A DNA stretch of 39,519 nucleotides from G11 sp947167445. Its GTDB lineage: Bacteria; Bacillota; Clostridia; Lachnospirales; Lachnospiraceae. The notes under the pieces are model-generated. The model was not told the DNA's origin. It ran no database searches and saw only the letters and a program-made list of their open reading frames with translations. Position 1 is the first letter of the stretch. Every line of letters begins with the position of its first letter. Positions 32,954-39,519 of the stretch are shown here, piece after piece. The stretch is from contig CAMVID010000022.1 of NCBI GenBank assembly GCA_947167445.1, forward strand, positions 1-39,519, in the 5' to 3' direction. Both the position numbers and the translations under genes were made by a program.

Positions 32954-33745
32954 ATGAAACGCAGAAAGAAAAACCTTAATTTTCATATCGGCCTGACTAT
33001 CAGCGTGGTTATGCTCATTATGATTGTAGTGGGTCTATTTTACACGCCCTATAATCCGGAGGCCATGAATTCGGCCTTAAAGAACGCAGGCATGTCCCTT
33101 GCCCATCCCTTCGGCTGCGACAACTTTGGAAGAGATATTTTAAGCCGAATTATGGTAGGAAGTAGAACCACAGTTTTGGTGGGCCTGGCAACGGTGATCA
33201 TCGGAACCTTTTTTGGAATCATTATCGGCGCCTTTACAGGATATTTCGGTGGAATGGCTGACGAGATTCTTATGAGAATCATGGACGCTCTTTTGGCTTT
33301 TCCCAGCATTCTTTTGGCTCTGGTTATCATAGGACTCTTTGAGCCCTCCACATGGAATCTTATTATGGCTTTGGGAATTGCCTTTATTCCAAGCTTTGCG
33401 AGAATTGTAAGAAGCGAATTTCTAAGGTGCAAAAACATGGATTACGTAACCGCCGCCAAGCTAAACGGAGCAGGCGATATGAGAGTTATGTTTGTGCACA
33501 TTTTGCCAAATACAATCAAGGTGCTTTCGTCCTCAGTACTTATCGGTTTTAATAACGCGGTACTGGCAGAGGCAGGCATGAGCTTTTTGGGAATCGGTGT
33601 TATGCCGCCGGATCCAAGCCTTGGCAGGATGATGTCAGAGGCTCAAAGCTATATTTTCTCAAACCCGGGATTTGCCATATTCCCAGGCATGATTTTGATA
33701 CTTATTATTCTTGGAATCAGTCTTATAGGAAGTTACCTGGAGTAG
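32954..33745 (+). CDS. ABC transporter permease, DppC/OppC type
   Basis: 263 residues, starting one base after the upstream stop. HPFGCDNFGRDILSRIMVGSRTT is the family's GTDxxGRD segment in GCDNFGRD form; MDALLAFPSILLALVIIG and EAGMSFLGIGVMPPDPSLG complete the pattern. EAA loop: DYVTAAKLNGAGDMRVMF. Slightly shorter than usual. Confidence 0.94.
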   Translation: MKRRKKNLNFHIGLTISVVMLIMIVVGLFYTPYNPEAMNSALKNAGMSLAHPFGCDNFGRDILSRIMVGSRTTVLVGLATVIIGTFFGIIIGAFTGYFGGMADEILMRIMDALLAFPSILLALVIIGLFEPSTWNLIMALGIAFIPSFARIVRSEFLRCKNMDYVTAAKLNGAGDMRVMFVHILPNTIKVLSSSVLIGFNNAVLAEAGMSFLGIGVMPPDPSLGRMMSEAQSYIFSNPGFAIFPGMILILIILGISLIGSYLE

Positions 33746-33748
33746 ATT

Positions 33749-35305
33749 ATGGGAAAGGTTTTAGAGGTTACGGATTTAAACATCAGAATATATGATAAGG
33801 ATACTCCGGATACCGTCGTGTTCGACTTTGACCTTTCCATGGACGAGGGTGAGATAGTGGGACTTGTGGGAGAATCAGGTTCCGGCAAATCCATGAGCGC
33901 CCTTGCCATAGCAGGTCTTCTCAACAGGCATGACATGGAAAAACGGGGCAAGATTATGTTTGAAGGCAGAGACCTTCTTACCTGTCCCAGAGAAGAACTG
34001 CGTTCACATCAGGGTAAGGATATAGGCATTATTTTCCAGGAGCCTATGACTTCTCTTAACCCTGTTAAGAAAATAGGCTGGCAGGTGGAGGAGAATCTTC
34101 GAATCCACACGAATATGACGCCTGAGGAGCGAAAGGAGAGAGCTCTTAAGGTTTTAAAGGACGTGGAGCTTGATAATCCGGAAAGGGTATATAACAGCTA
34201 TCCACATCAGCTTTCGGGGGGCATGAGACAGCGAGTTATGATTGCTTCCGCCATGATCTGCAATCCCAAAATCCTTATTGCAGATGAGCCTTCAACTGCT
34301 CTTGATGTATCTGTTCAGGCTCAGATTCTTAAACTTTTAAAGAGGCTTAACAGAACTCACAACACGGCAATTCTTTTCATATCCCATGACTTAAGCCTTG
34401 TAAGGAGGCTTTGCAAGCGAGTTCTTGTAATGAAGGGCGGATATGTTGTTGAGACAGGCGAAACGGAGAAAATTTTCAAGAATCCGGAGCACGAATATAC
34501 CAGAAAATTAATTGCCGCCATTCCTAACTGTGAAGGAAGGCAGGATCCCATAGATAAAGAAAACATTCTCATGGCCAAGGATATTTCTGTATCCTTTAAG
34601 GAGGAGAGAAAGAAGCTATTGGAGAAGCCCGGAAGAGTAGAAGTATTAAGGGGCTTGAACATGAGAATTAAAAAGGGTGAAATCTTAGGACTTGTAGGTG
34701 GCAGCGGATGCGGCAAATCCACTCTGGCCAAGGCTATAACCGGAATTGTTCCCTATACGGGTGAGATAGAATTCAACTGCAAGAGTCCCAAGATGGTTTT
34801 CCAGGATCCCTACAGTTCCCTTAATCCTGCTAAGAAGGTGGGATGGATTCTTGAGGAGCCTTTGAAAAACTGCACCAATCTCAGCAAGGAAGAAAGGCAG
34901 AAAAAAGTCGTGGAGGCTCTTAAGGAAGTTGGGCTTGACGAGTATTATAAGGATCGTTATCCCAATGAGCTTTCGGGTGGACAAAGACAGAGAGTGTGTA
35001 TTGCCCAGGCGCTGATGCTTGAACCTGAGCTTCTTATTGCCGATGAACCGGTTTCCGCTTTGGATGTTACCATTCAGGAGCAGATAATTGCCCTGATGCA
35101 GGAACTTCAGAAGAAGAGAAATCTTTCAATACTGTTTATTTCCCACGACCTTCGTGTGGTTTATAAAATCTGTAATTACGTCCTTATTATGGATAAGGGA
35201 CAAATTGTGGAGAGGGGAAGTATAGAGGAAATCTACACGAAACCCATTACTGATGTTACCAAAAGGCTCCTTAGAGATGCAGGCATCAGAGAGGTGAGTG
35301 AATAA
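33749..35305 (+). CDS. Fused ABC transporter ATPase with two nucleotide-binding domains (OppD+OppF type)
   Basis: 518 residues. NBD1: Walker A GESGSGKS, signature LSGGMRQR, Walker B ILIADEP. NBD2 from about 270: Walker A GGSGCGKST, Q-loop MVFQDPYSSLNP, signature LSGGQRQR, Walker B LLIADEPVSALD, H-loop ISHD. Both appear catalytically complete. The usual separate OppD and OppF genes are joined here in one chain, as in YejF-like transporters. ATG 33749 follows CTGGAG. No clear terminator follows, only a T-rich tract. Confidence 0.95.
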   Translation: MGKVLEVTDLNIRIYDKDTPDTVVFDFDLSMDEGEIVGLVGESGSGKSMSALAIAGLLNRHDMEKRGKIMFEGRDLLTCPREELRSHQGKDIGIIFQEPMTSLNPVKKIGWQVEENLRIHTNMTPEERKERALKVLKDVELDNPERVYNSYPHQLSGGMRQRVMIASAMICNPKILIADEPSTALDVSVQAQILKLLKRLNRTHNTAILFISHDLSLVRRLCKRVLVMKGGYVVETGETEKIFKNPEHEYTRKLIAAIPNCEGRQDPIDKENILMAKDISVSFKEERKKLLEKPGRVEVLRGLNMRIKKGEILGLVGGSGCGKSTLAKAITGIVPYTGEIEFNCKSPKMVFQDPYSSLNPAKKVGWILEEPLKNCTNLSKEERQKKVVEALKEVGLDEYYKDRYPNELSGGQRQRVCIAQALMLEPELLIADEPVSALDVTIQEQIIALMQELQKKRNLSILFISHDLRVVYKICNYVLIMDKGQIVERGSIEEIYTKPITDVTKRLLRDAGIREVSE

Positions 35306-35330
35306 TTTTTTCTTTTTTTTGAAATAAGGG

Positions 35331-35357
35331 TTAAGTTTCTTCAAAACATGTCGATAT
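35331..35357 (+). promoter_or_regulatory. Sigma-28 (SigD/FliA)-type promoter
   Basis: TTAAGTTT (35331-35338), 11-bp spacer, GTCGATAT (35350-35357), against consensus TAAAGTTT-N11-GCCGATAA/T. The match is 7/8 and 7/8 at exact spacing. It stands 57 bp before the small gene at 35415. Confidence 0.7.
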
Positions 35358-35414
35358 AGATTATACCTAGAGATGATAAGTTTTTCTTGTTAAACGGATT
35401 TAAGGAGAAACGAC

Positions 35415-35780
35415 ATGGCTTACATGGGAATCAATGATTACTCCAACATCATATCGAACTATGTAACACCGGTTATCCCTCAGCACCAGGCACCTAACGT
35501 TACTGAGCTGCAGGATATCTCTACCAAGGAAGTTGCGCCCGAAGTCAAAACAGAAGCAGGTAATCACCTTGAACCTGTGGAAGCCGGTACAACATTCCGC
35601 GTTAAAAACATTGATATTCATGATGTTGCATTAAAGTTCAATGCCAAGGACGACTTCAGTTACATCGGAAGAGATGTGGACATCAAGAATCTTGACATGC
35701 AGAAAGCTGTTTCCGACATGAAGAAGGACGGAATACTTAGCCAGTATCAGTTCTTCGTAGGTACAAATGTCGGTTTATAA
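35415..35780 (+). CDS. Small protein of unknown function, predicted motility regulon
   Basis: 121 residues, ATG after AAGGAGA. No signal peptide, membrane segment or known motif. The N-terminus (MAYMGINDYSNIISNYVTP) is followed by a Pro/Glu/Thr-rich linker to about 55, and a compact-looking end (VKNIDIHDVALKF, DFSYIGRDVDIKNLDMQKAV, LSQYQFFVG). The sigma-28-type promoter upstream suggests co-expression with flagellar or chemotaxis genes. Single-gene unit, closed by a terminator. I do not recognise the family. Confidence 0.85.
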   Translation: MAYMGINDYSNIISNYVTPVIPQHQAPNVTELQDISTKEVAPEVKTEAGNHLEPVEAGTTFRVKNIDIHDVALKFNAKDDFSYIGRDVDIKNLDMQKAVSDMKKDGILSQYQFFVGTNVGL

Positions 35781-35834
35781 TAGCCCAACACAATTCCCCT
35801 TTTTTATAATTGTTTTCCATATGTGGTGTTTTTC

Positions 35835-35866
35835 AAAAGGCCTGTGCTTTTAAGCGCAGGCTTTTT
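35835..35866 (+). terminator. Terminator of the small motility-linked gene
   Basis: AAAAGGCCTGTGC (35835-35847) pairs with GCGCAGGCTTTTT (35854-35866) through 13 pairs, two of them G-U, with loop TTTTAA. Confidence 0.85.
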
Positions 35867-35878
35867 GAATGCCTTTTA

Positions 35879-35907
35879 TTGCATTTGATGTGGGGGTTTG
35901 ATATGAT
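35879..35907 (+). promoter_or_regulatory. Promoter of aroE-aroK-aroQ
   Basis: TTGCAT (35879-35884), 17-bp spacer, TATGAT (35902-35907). Confidence 0.65.
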
Positions 35908-35945
35908 ATTTTTGTTTAAAAATGAGACTTTGAAAGGCCTTTGTT

Positions 35946-36764
35946 ATGGATGGACATACAAGAGTTTACGGTTTGATAGGAGACCCGGTGGAGCATTCCC
36001 TTTCTCCCCTTATTCATAATTCCATTGCTGAGATGTTTAAGGAGAATTTCGTATATGTTCCATTGCCTGTTAAGAAAGAGAACCTGGGAGAGGCCATAAA
36101 GGGTGCCTATGCGTTTCATTTTGGCGGAATGAACGTAACTGTTCCCCATAAACAGGCGGTTATGGATTATACATGTGACATAGATGAGGTTGCAGCACAG
36201 ATAGGAGCTGTAAACACACTTCTTTGGACCAAGGATGGATACAAGGGCTTTAATACGGATATAATCGGCCTTGAGAAGTCCTTTGCTTCAGATGGGTTTG
36301 ATGTCACCGGAGAAGAGATAATCATGATTGGAGCCGGGGGTGCATCCAGAGCCGTTGGAATCCTTCTTGCAAGAATGAATGCCAAATGCATCTATATTCT
36401 GAACAGAACCATAGAGACGGCGGAGAAACTGAAAGCGGATATTGTAAAGTATTATCCTGATGCAAAGATTGAGGTTCTGGGCCTTGATGAATATGGTAGA
36501 ATTCCCGGTTTTTACCAGAAAAAGTATAATGTAATACAGGCTACAAGTGTGGGACTCAGCGATGACACAAAGGCGCCTATATACGACGATGACTTTTATG
36601 AGCATGTTAATTTTGGTTATGATTTAATATACAGTCCTTTGGAAACATTGTTTATGAAGAAGGTGCGTGAGAAGGGCGGAAAGGCTGTTAACGGTCTGCA
36701 CATGCTTTTGTCACAGGCAATTGCTTCGTACGAGATTTGGCGCGAGGGGATAAAGGATGAGTAA
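35946..36764 (+). CDS. aroE: Shikimate dehydrogenase AroE
   Basis: 272 residues. Shikimate-binding SLSP (18-21), catalytic Lys in NVTVPHK69 and Asp in FNTD105, NADP fold motif GAGGASRAVG, and TSVGLSDDTK. It reduces 3-dehydroshikimate to shikimate with NADPH in aromatic amino acid synthesis. It overlaps aroK by 8 bp. Confidence 0.97.
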   Translation: MDGHTRVYGLIGDPVEHSLSPLIHNSIAEMFKENFVYVPLPVKKENLGEAIKGAYAFHFGGMNVTVPHKQAVMDYTCDIDEVAAQIGAVNTLLWTKDGYKGFNTDIIGLEKSFASDGFDVTGEEIIMIGAGGASRAVGILLARMNAKCIYILNRTIETAEKLKADIVKYYPDAKIEVLGLDEYGRIPGFYQKKYNVIQATSVGLSDDTKAPIYDDDFYEHVNFGYDLIYSPLETLFMKKVREKGGKAVNGLHMLLSQAIASYEIWREGIKDE

Positions 36765-37281
36765 AGCGATTATTCTTATCGGCTTCATGGGAGCCGGGAA
36801 GACAACCGTAGGAAGGGAACTTTCAAAGAAGCTTGGGGTTTCCCTGACTGACACCGACCGGGAAATTGAGAAAGAGGCGGGAATCAGCATCAACGAGATT
36901 TTTGCCACAAGGGGAGAAGAGGAATTCAGAAAGCTTGAGACAGGGCTTCTTGAAAGACTTCGATTCGAGAATTACAACGGTGTCATTGCCACAGGCGGTG
37001 GGATGCCTTTAAGAGAAGAGAATCGAAAACTTCTAAAAAAAATCGGAAGGGTCTACTATCTGAAAACCGATGAGGAAAAGATTTTTGCCCGCATTTCGGA
37101 GAATAAGGACAGACCTTTAATAAATACGGAGAATCCGAGAGAGAGAGTCCACAAGCTTTTTACGGACAGAGCTGACATTTATGAGGAAGCGGGAGACGTG
37201 ATAATCGATGGAGGCGACAACCCAAAGGCTGTGGCGGAGGCGATTCTCAATGATTACAAGAGGTGGGAGAAACAGAAGTGA
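36757..37281 (+). CDS. aroK: Shikimate kinase AroK
   Basis: 174 residues. Walker A GFMGAGKTTVG (K15), shikimate-binding DTDREIE (D34), FR in EEEFRKLE, and VIATGGGMP. It phosphorylates shikimate at the 3-position. It overlaps aroE at the start and aroQ by 4 bp at the end, so the three are one translationally coupled unit. Confidence 0.97.
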   Translation: MSKAIILIGFMGAGKTTVGRELSKKLGVSLTDTDREIEKEAGISINEIFATRGEEEFRKLETGLLERLRFENYNGVIATGGGMPLREENRKLLKKIGRVYYLKTDEEKIFARISENKDRPLINTENPRERVHKLFTDRADIYEEAGDVIIDGGDNPKAVAEAILNDYKRWEKQK

Positions 37282-37709
37282 AAATACTGGTAATAAACGG
37301 GCCTAATTTAAACTTCCTCGGCATCAGGGAGAAGGCAATTTACGGTGATAAGGATTACGATTCGCTGATTAACCTAATCAAGGCCAAAGCAAAGGAAATG
37401 GGAGTGGAGGTGGATTGCTTCCAGAGCAATCACGAAGGTGCCATAATAGACAGAATTCAGGCGGCGTATTTTGACGGAACCGAGGGAATCGTTATAAATC
37501 CCGGAGCCTATTCCCATTACAGCTATGCAATTTATGATGCCCTTAACTCGGTTATGATTCCAAAGATAGAGGTTCATATAAGCGATATTGCATCAAGAGA
37601 TGAGTTCAGACACAAATCTGTGACTGCGCCTGCATGTCTTATGGTAATTAAGGGTGAAGGATTTGACGGCTACATTCATGCCATGGCTGAGCTTTGCAAA
37701 AAAATCTAA
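37278..37709 (+). CDS. aroQ: Type II 3-dehydroquinate dehydratase AroQ
   Basis: 143 residues from GTG 37278 (GTGA overlap with the aroK stop), 8 bases after GGGAG; a GTG at 37263 is less likely. Type II hallmarks: INGPNLNFLG, catalytic Tyr22 in IYG, FQSNHEG, INPGAYSHYSYAI, and the catalytic His100 in EVHISDI. It precedes aroE in the pathway. Confidence 0.97.
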   Translation: MKILVINGPNLNFLGIREKAIYGDKDYDSLINLIKAKAKEMGVEVDCFQSNHEGAIIDRIQAAYFDGTEGIVINPGAYSHYSYAIYDALNSVMIPKIEVHISDIASRDEFRHKSVTAPACLMVIKGEGFDGYIHAMAELCKKI

Positions 37710-37716
37710 AAAAACA

Positions 37717-37745
37717 TTGAAACTTGCGCCCTTTTAGTATATACT
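37717..37745 (+). promoter_or_regulatory. Promoter of efp
   Basis: TTGAAA (37717-37722), 17-bp spacer, TATACT (37740-37745), right after aroQ. A strong sigma-A match. Confidence 0.8.
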
Positions 37746-37790
37746 ACTAGGGAATTACAATCGTTTGGATTTTTTTAGGAGGAAAATTGT

Positions 37791-38348
37791 ATGATTTCTG
37801 CCGGTGATTTCAGAAACGGTATTACCATTGAATTAGAAGGAAACGTTTATCAGATTATCGAGTTCCAGCATGTTAAGCCCGGTAAAGGCGCAGCTTTCGT
37901 TAGAACAAAGCTTAAAAACATCAAGAGTGGCGGTGTGGTTGAGAAGACTTTCAGACCCACAGAGAAATGCCCTCAGGCACGTATTGACAGAAAAGATATG
38001 CAGTATCTGTACTCAGACGGTGATCTTTACAACTTCATGGACACCGAGACATATGAGCAGTTAGCTTTGAATAAGGATACAGTTGGCGACGCAATGAAGT
38101 TCGTTAAAGAGAACGATATGTGTAAAGTATGTTCTCACAACGGCAGTGTGTTCTCAGTTGAGCCTCCTTTGTTCGTAGAGCTTGAGATTACAGAGACAGA
38201 GCCCGGATTCAAGGGTGATACTGCTACAGGTGCTACTAAGCCCGCTATTGTTGAGACAGGTGCTCAGGTTGCAGTTCCTCTCTTTGTTGAACTTGGCGAC
38301 AAGATTAAGATTGATACCAGAACAGGTGAGTATCTTTCCAGAGTATAA
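37791..38348 (+). CDS. efp: Elongation factor P
   Basis: 185 residues. Domain I tip KPGKGAAF with K32 at the position that is modified in many bacteria; RPTEKCPQARIDRKDMQYLY; domain III GDTATGATKPAIVETGAQ. It relieves ribosome stalling at polyproline. No modification gene is seen nearby. Start follows AGGAGGAAAA. Confidence 0.98.
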   Translation: MISAGDFRNGITIELEGNVYQIIEFQHVKPGKGAAFVRTKLKNIKSGGVVEKTFRPTEKCPQARIDRKDMQYLYSDGDLYNFMDTETYEQLALNKDTVGDAMKFVKENDMCKVCSHNGSVFSVEPPLFVELEITETEPGFKGDTATGATKPAIVETGAQVAVPLFVELGDKIKIDTRTGEYLSRV

Positions 38349-38377
38349 GTTTTAAATCGAAAAGCAGACAGTCTATA

Positions 38378-38409
38378 AGGCAACGGAAATTATTCCGTTG
38401 CCTTTTATG
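38378..38409 (+). terminator. Terminator of efp
   Basis: AAGGCAACGGAA (38378-38389), loop ATTA, TTCCGTTGCCTT (38394-38405), then TTAT. A perfect 12-bp stem. Confidence 0.92.
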
Positions 38410-38443
38410 TTGCAATTTTTTATTTGGAAGGAAGGTATTTTTA

Positions 38444-39349
38444 ATGAACAGTTATGATTTTTACAAAGAAATCGAGACAAAATTTAATGAAATGTATGGA
38501 GAGGATGCCAAGGCTGTCTACACAGAGGTATCCAAAAACAATGGGGTTATTTTGCATGGTCTTAATATAAGGAGCGAGGAGACAAATGTTTCGCCGACAG
38601 TCTATCTGGACCACTTTTATGAGCTTTATGAGGACGGGTTAATAAGCTTGGAGGAAGTGCTTGAAAAGGTAACTGAGATTTATGAAGACAATAAATTGAC
38701 AGAGCCTATAGATATGGAGTTCCTGACTGACTACGAAATCGTAAAGGACCGAATCGAAATGAAGATTATCGGAAGAGAAAGAAACATGGATTTACTGGAA
38801 GAAGTACCTTATGTTCCCTTCCTCGATCTGGCCATAGTTTTCTATGTGAGGGTTGAAAATGAGTTTATGGGAACCGGCTCAATCCTTGTGAAGGAAAGCA
38901 TGAAGGATGCCTGGGGAATTGATGACGATGAACTTTTAAAGGTTGCGCTTACCAATGTGAAAAGCAACAATCCCATTGAGTTCACCCACATTTATACAGT
39001 GCTTTCATCAATGGTACCTGAGGATAAACGCGATGACGTCAAAGGCATATTTGATGACAGAAACGTACCCATGTATGTTGCCAGCAACTCTGAGAAAATA
39101 TGGGGAGCAACGGCGATTCTTTTTGATAACGAACTTGGAAATTTCGCGGACAAACTTAAGGAGGATCTGATTATTCTGCCCTGCAGCATACATGAGATAA
39201 TCGTGTTGCCGGCCAGGGATGCGGATATTGATTCCCTTAAGCAGATTGTGGTGGAGATTAATAACACTCAGCTTGGAAGAGACATAATTCTGTCCGATTC
39301 AGTATACTACTTCAATAGAGAAAACAGGCGGGTTTCAAGGGTCGCGTAG
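38444..39349 (+). CDS. DUF5688 family protein
   Basis: 301 residues, soluble, no signal peptide. The pattern SKNNGVILHGLNIR, SPTVYLDHFYELYEDG, PYVPFLDLAIVFYV and PCSIHEIIVLP is typical of DUF5688 proteins, which are frequent and often multicopy in Lachnospiraceae. Function unknown. Start after GGAAGGAAGG. No clear promoter separates it from the efp terminator. Confidence 0.85.
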   Translation: MNSYDFYKEIETKFNEMYGEDAKAVYTEVSKNNGVILHGLNIRSEETNVSPTVYLDHFYELYEDGLISLEEVLEKVTEIYEDNKLTEPIDMEFLTDYEIVKDRIEMKIIGRERNMDLLEEVPYVPFLDLAIVFYVRVENEFMGTGSILVKESMKDAWGIDDDELLKVALTNVKSNNPIEFTHIYTVLSSMVPEDKRDDVKGIFDDRNVPMYVASNSEKIWGATAILFDNELGNFADKLKEDLIILPCSIHEIIVLPARDADIDSLKQIVVEINNTQLGRDIILSDSVYYFNRENRRVSRVA

Positions 39350-39372
39350 GTGTCTGCCAAGGGCTTTTTTCC

Positions 39373-39401
39373 TAGACATAAACTGAAAGCTGTGCTATCA
39401 T
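39373..39401 (+). promoter_or_regulatory. Putative tRNA-Arg promoter
   Basis: TAGACA (39373-39378), 17-bp spacer, TATCAT (39396-39401), 48 bp before the tRNA. Confidence 0.55.
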
Positions 39402-39448
39402 AGAACGAGTGATGTAACAATTCTGTAATATGTAATTGTGACAGTTTC

Positions 39449-39519
39449 GCACCCGTAGTCTAATGGATAGAACGAAGGCCTCCGACGCCTTTAATGCAGG
39501 TTCGATTCCTGTCGGGTGC
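39449..39519 (+). tRNA. tRNA-Arg, anticodon CCG (3' end cut by window)
   Basis: The acceptor stem GCACCCG pairs with CGGGTGC at the last bases. Anticodon stem AAGGC/GCCTT encloses the 7-base loop CTCCGAC, anticodon CCG, reading CGG. The T-arm is CAGGTTCGATTCCTG. The discriminator base and any encoded CCA fall outside the window. Confidence 0.95.

Noticed and set aside
35306..35330. T-rich tract as the terminator of the importer operon
   Set aside because: No stable hairpin precedes the T-run; left unassigned.

Overview
The window looks like a chromosomal segment of a motile, anaerobic, low-to-mid-GC Firmicute of the Lachnospiraceae type (Butyrivibrio/Roseburia-like). This is inferred from gene content: a clostridial mraZ-to-ftsZ division cluster, LplBC-type sugar permeases without their own ATPase, a DUF5688 protein, TTG starts with strong Shine-Dalgarno sites, and a sigma-28 (SigD/FliA) type promoter. 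No phage, IS element, rRNA or CRISPR array is visible. One tRNA, Arg(CCG), runs off the right edge.

Layout, left to right. (1) 1-1801: a truncated Crp/Fnr regulator divergent from a ferredoxin-like protein and a DUF2249 protein. A 16-bp palindrome lies between them, centred 41.5 bp upstream of the predicted transcription start. (2) 1802-3919: stacked terminators, ATGGCACAT repeats, and an AT-rich two-gene ABC exporter-like cassette. (3) 3920-5580: ychF GTPase plus a GNAT acetyltransferase. (4) 5581-18004: a glycan-utilization locus. It has two LplB/LplC permeases, a binding lipoprotein, a predicted cytoplasmic DUF4091 hydrolase, a 989-residue lipoprotein with three intact tandem GH16 domains, a second paralogous binding lipoprotein, and a membrane-anchored AraC-type sensor-regulator. 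Three GTGGAA half-sites about 20 bp apart sit just upstream of the locus promoter. (5) 18005-27783: the division and cell-wall cluster mraZ-rsmH-ftsL-pbp-mraY-murD-ftsW-ftsQ-ftsZ, led by four AGTGGT repeats at exact 10-bp spacing (a MraZ-box array). murG, ftsA and sepF are not in the cluster. (6) 27784-29912: an unusual protein with 29-residue repeats matching the MshEN c-di-GMP-binding architecture joined to a CheX/CheC-like ExxN phosphatase domain, then a CheY-like receiver, then lgt. (7) 29913-35305: nrdR behind a perfect consensus promoter, and a family-5 SBP (peptide/nickel-type) ABC importer with two ATPases fused in one chain. (8) 35306-39519: a small unknown protein behind a sigma-28 promoter, the shikimate genes aroE-aroK-aroQ, efp, a DUF5688 protein and tRNA-Arg.

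The best candidate for an undescribed system is the MshEN-CheX/CheY pair, which on sequence could link c-di-GMP level to dephosphorylation of a single-domain receiver. Second is the glycan locus, where surface GH16 triplication, an intracellular DUF4091 enzyme, a spare binding protein beside a transmembrane AraC sensor, and a spaced operator form a self-consistent circuit. Functions are inferred from sequence motifs only; no database search was run.
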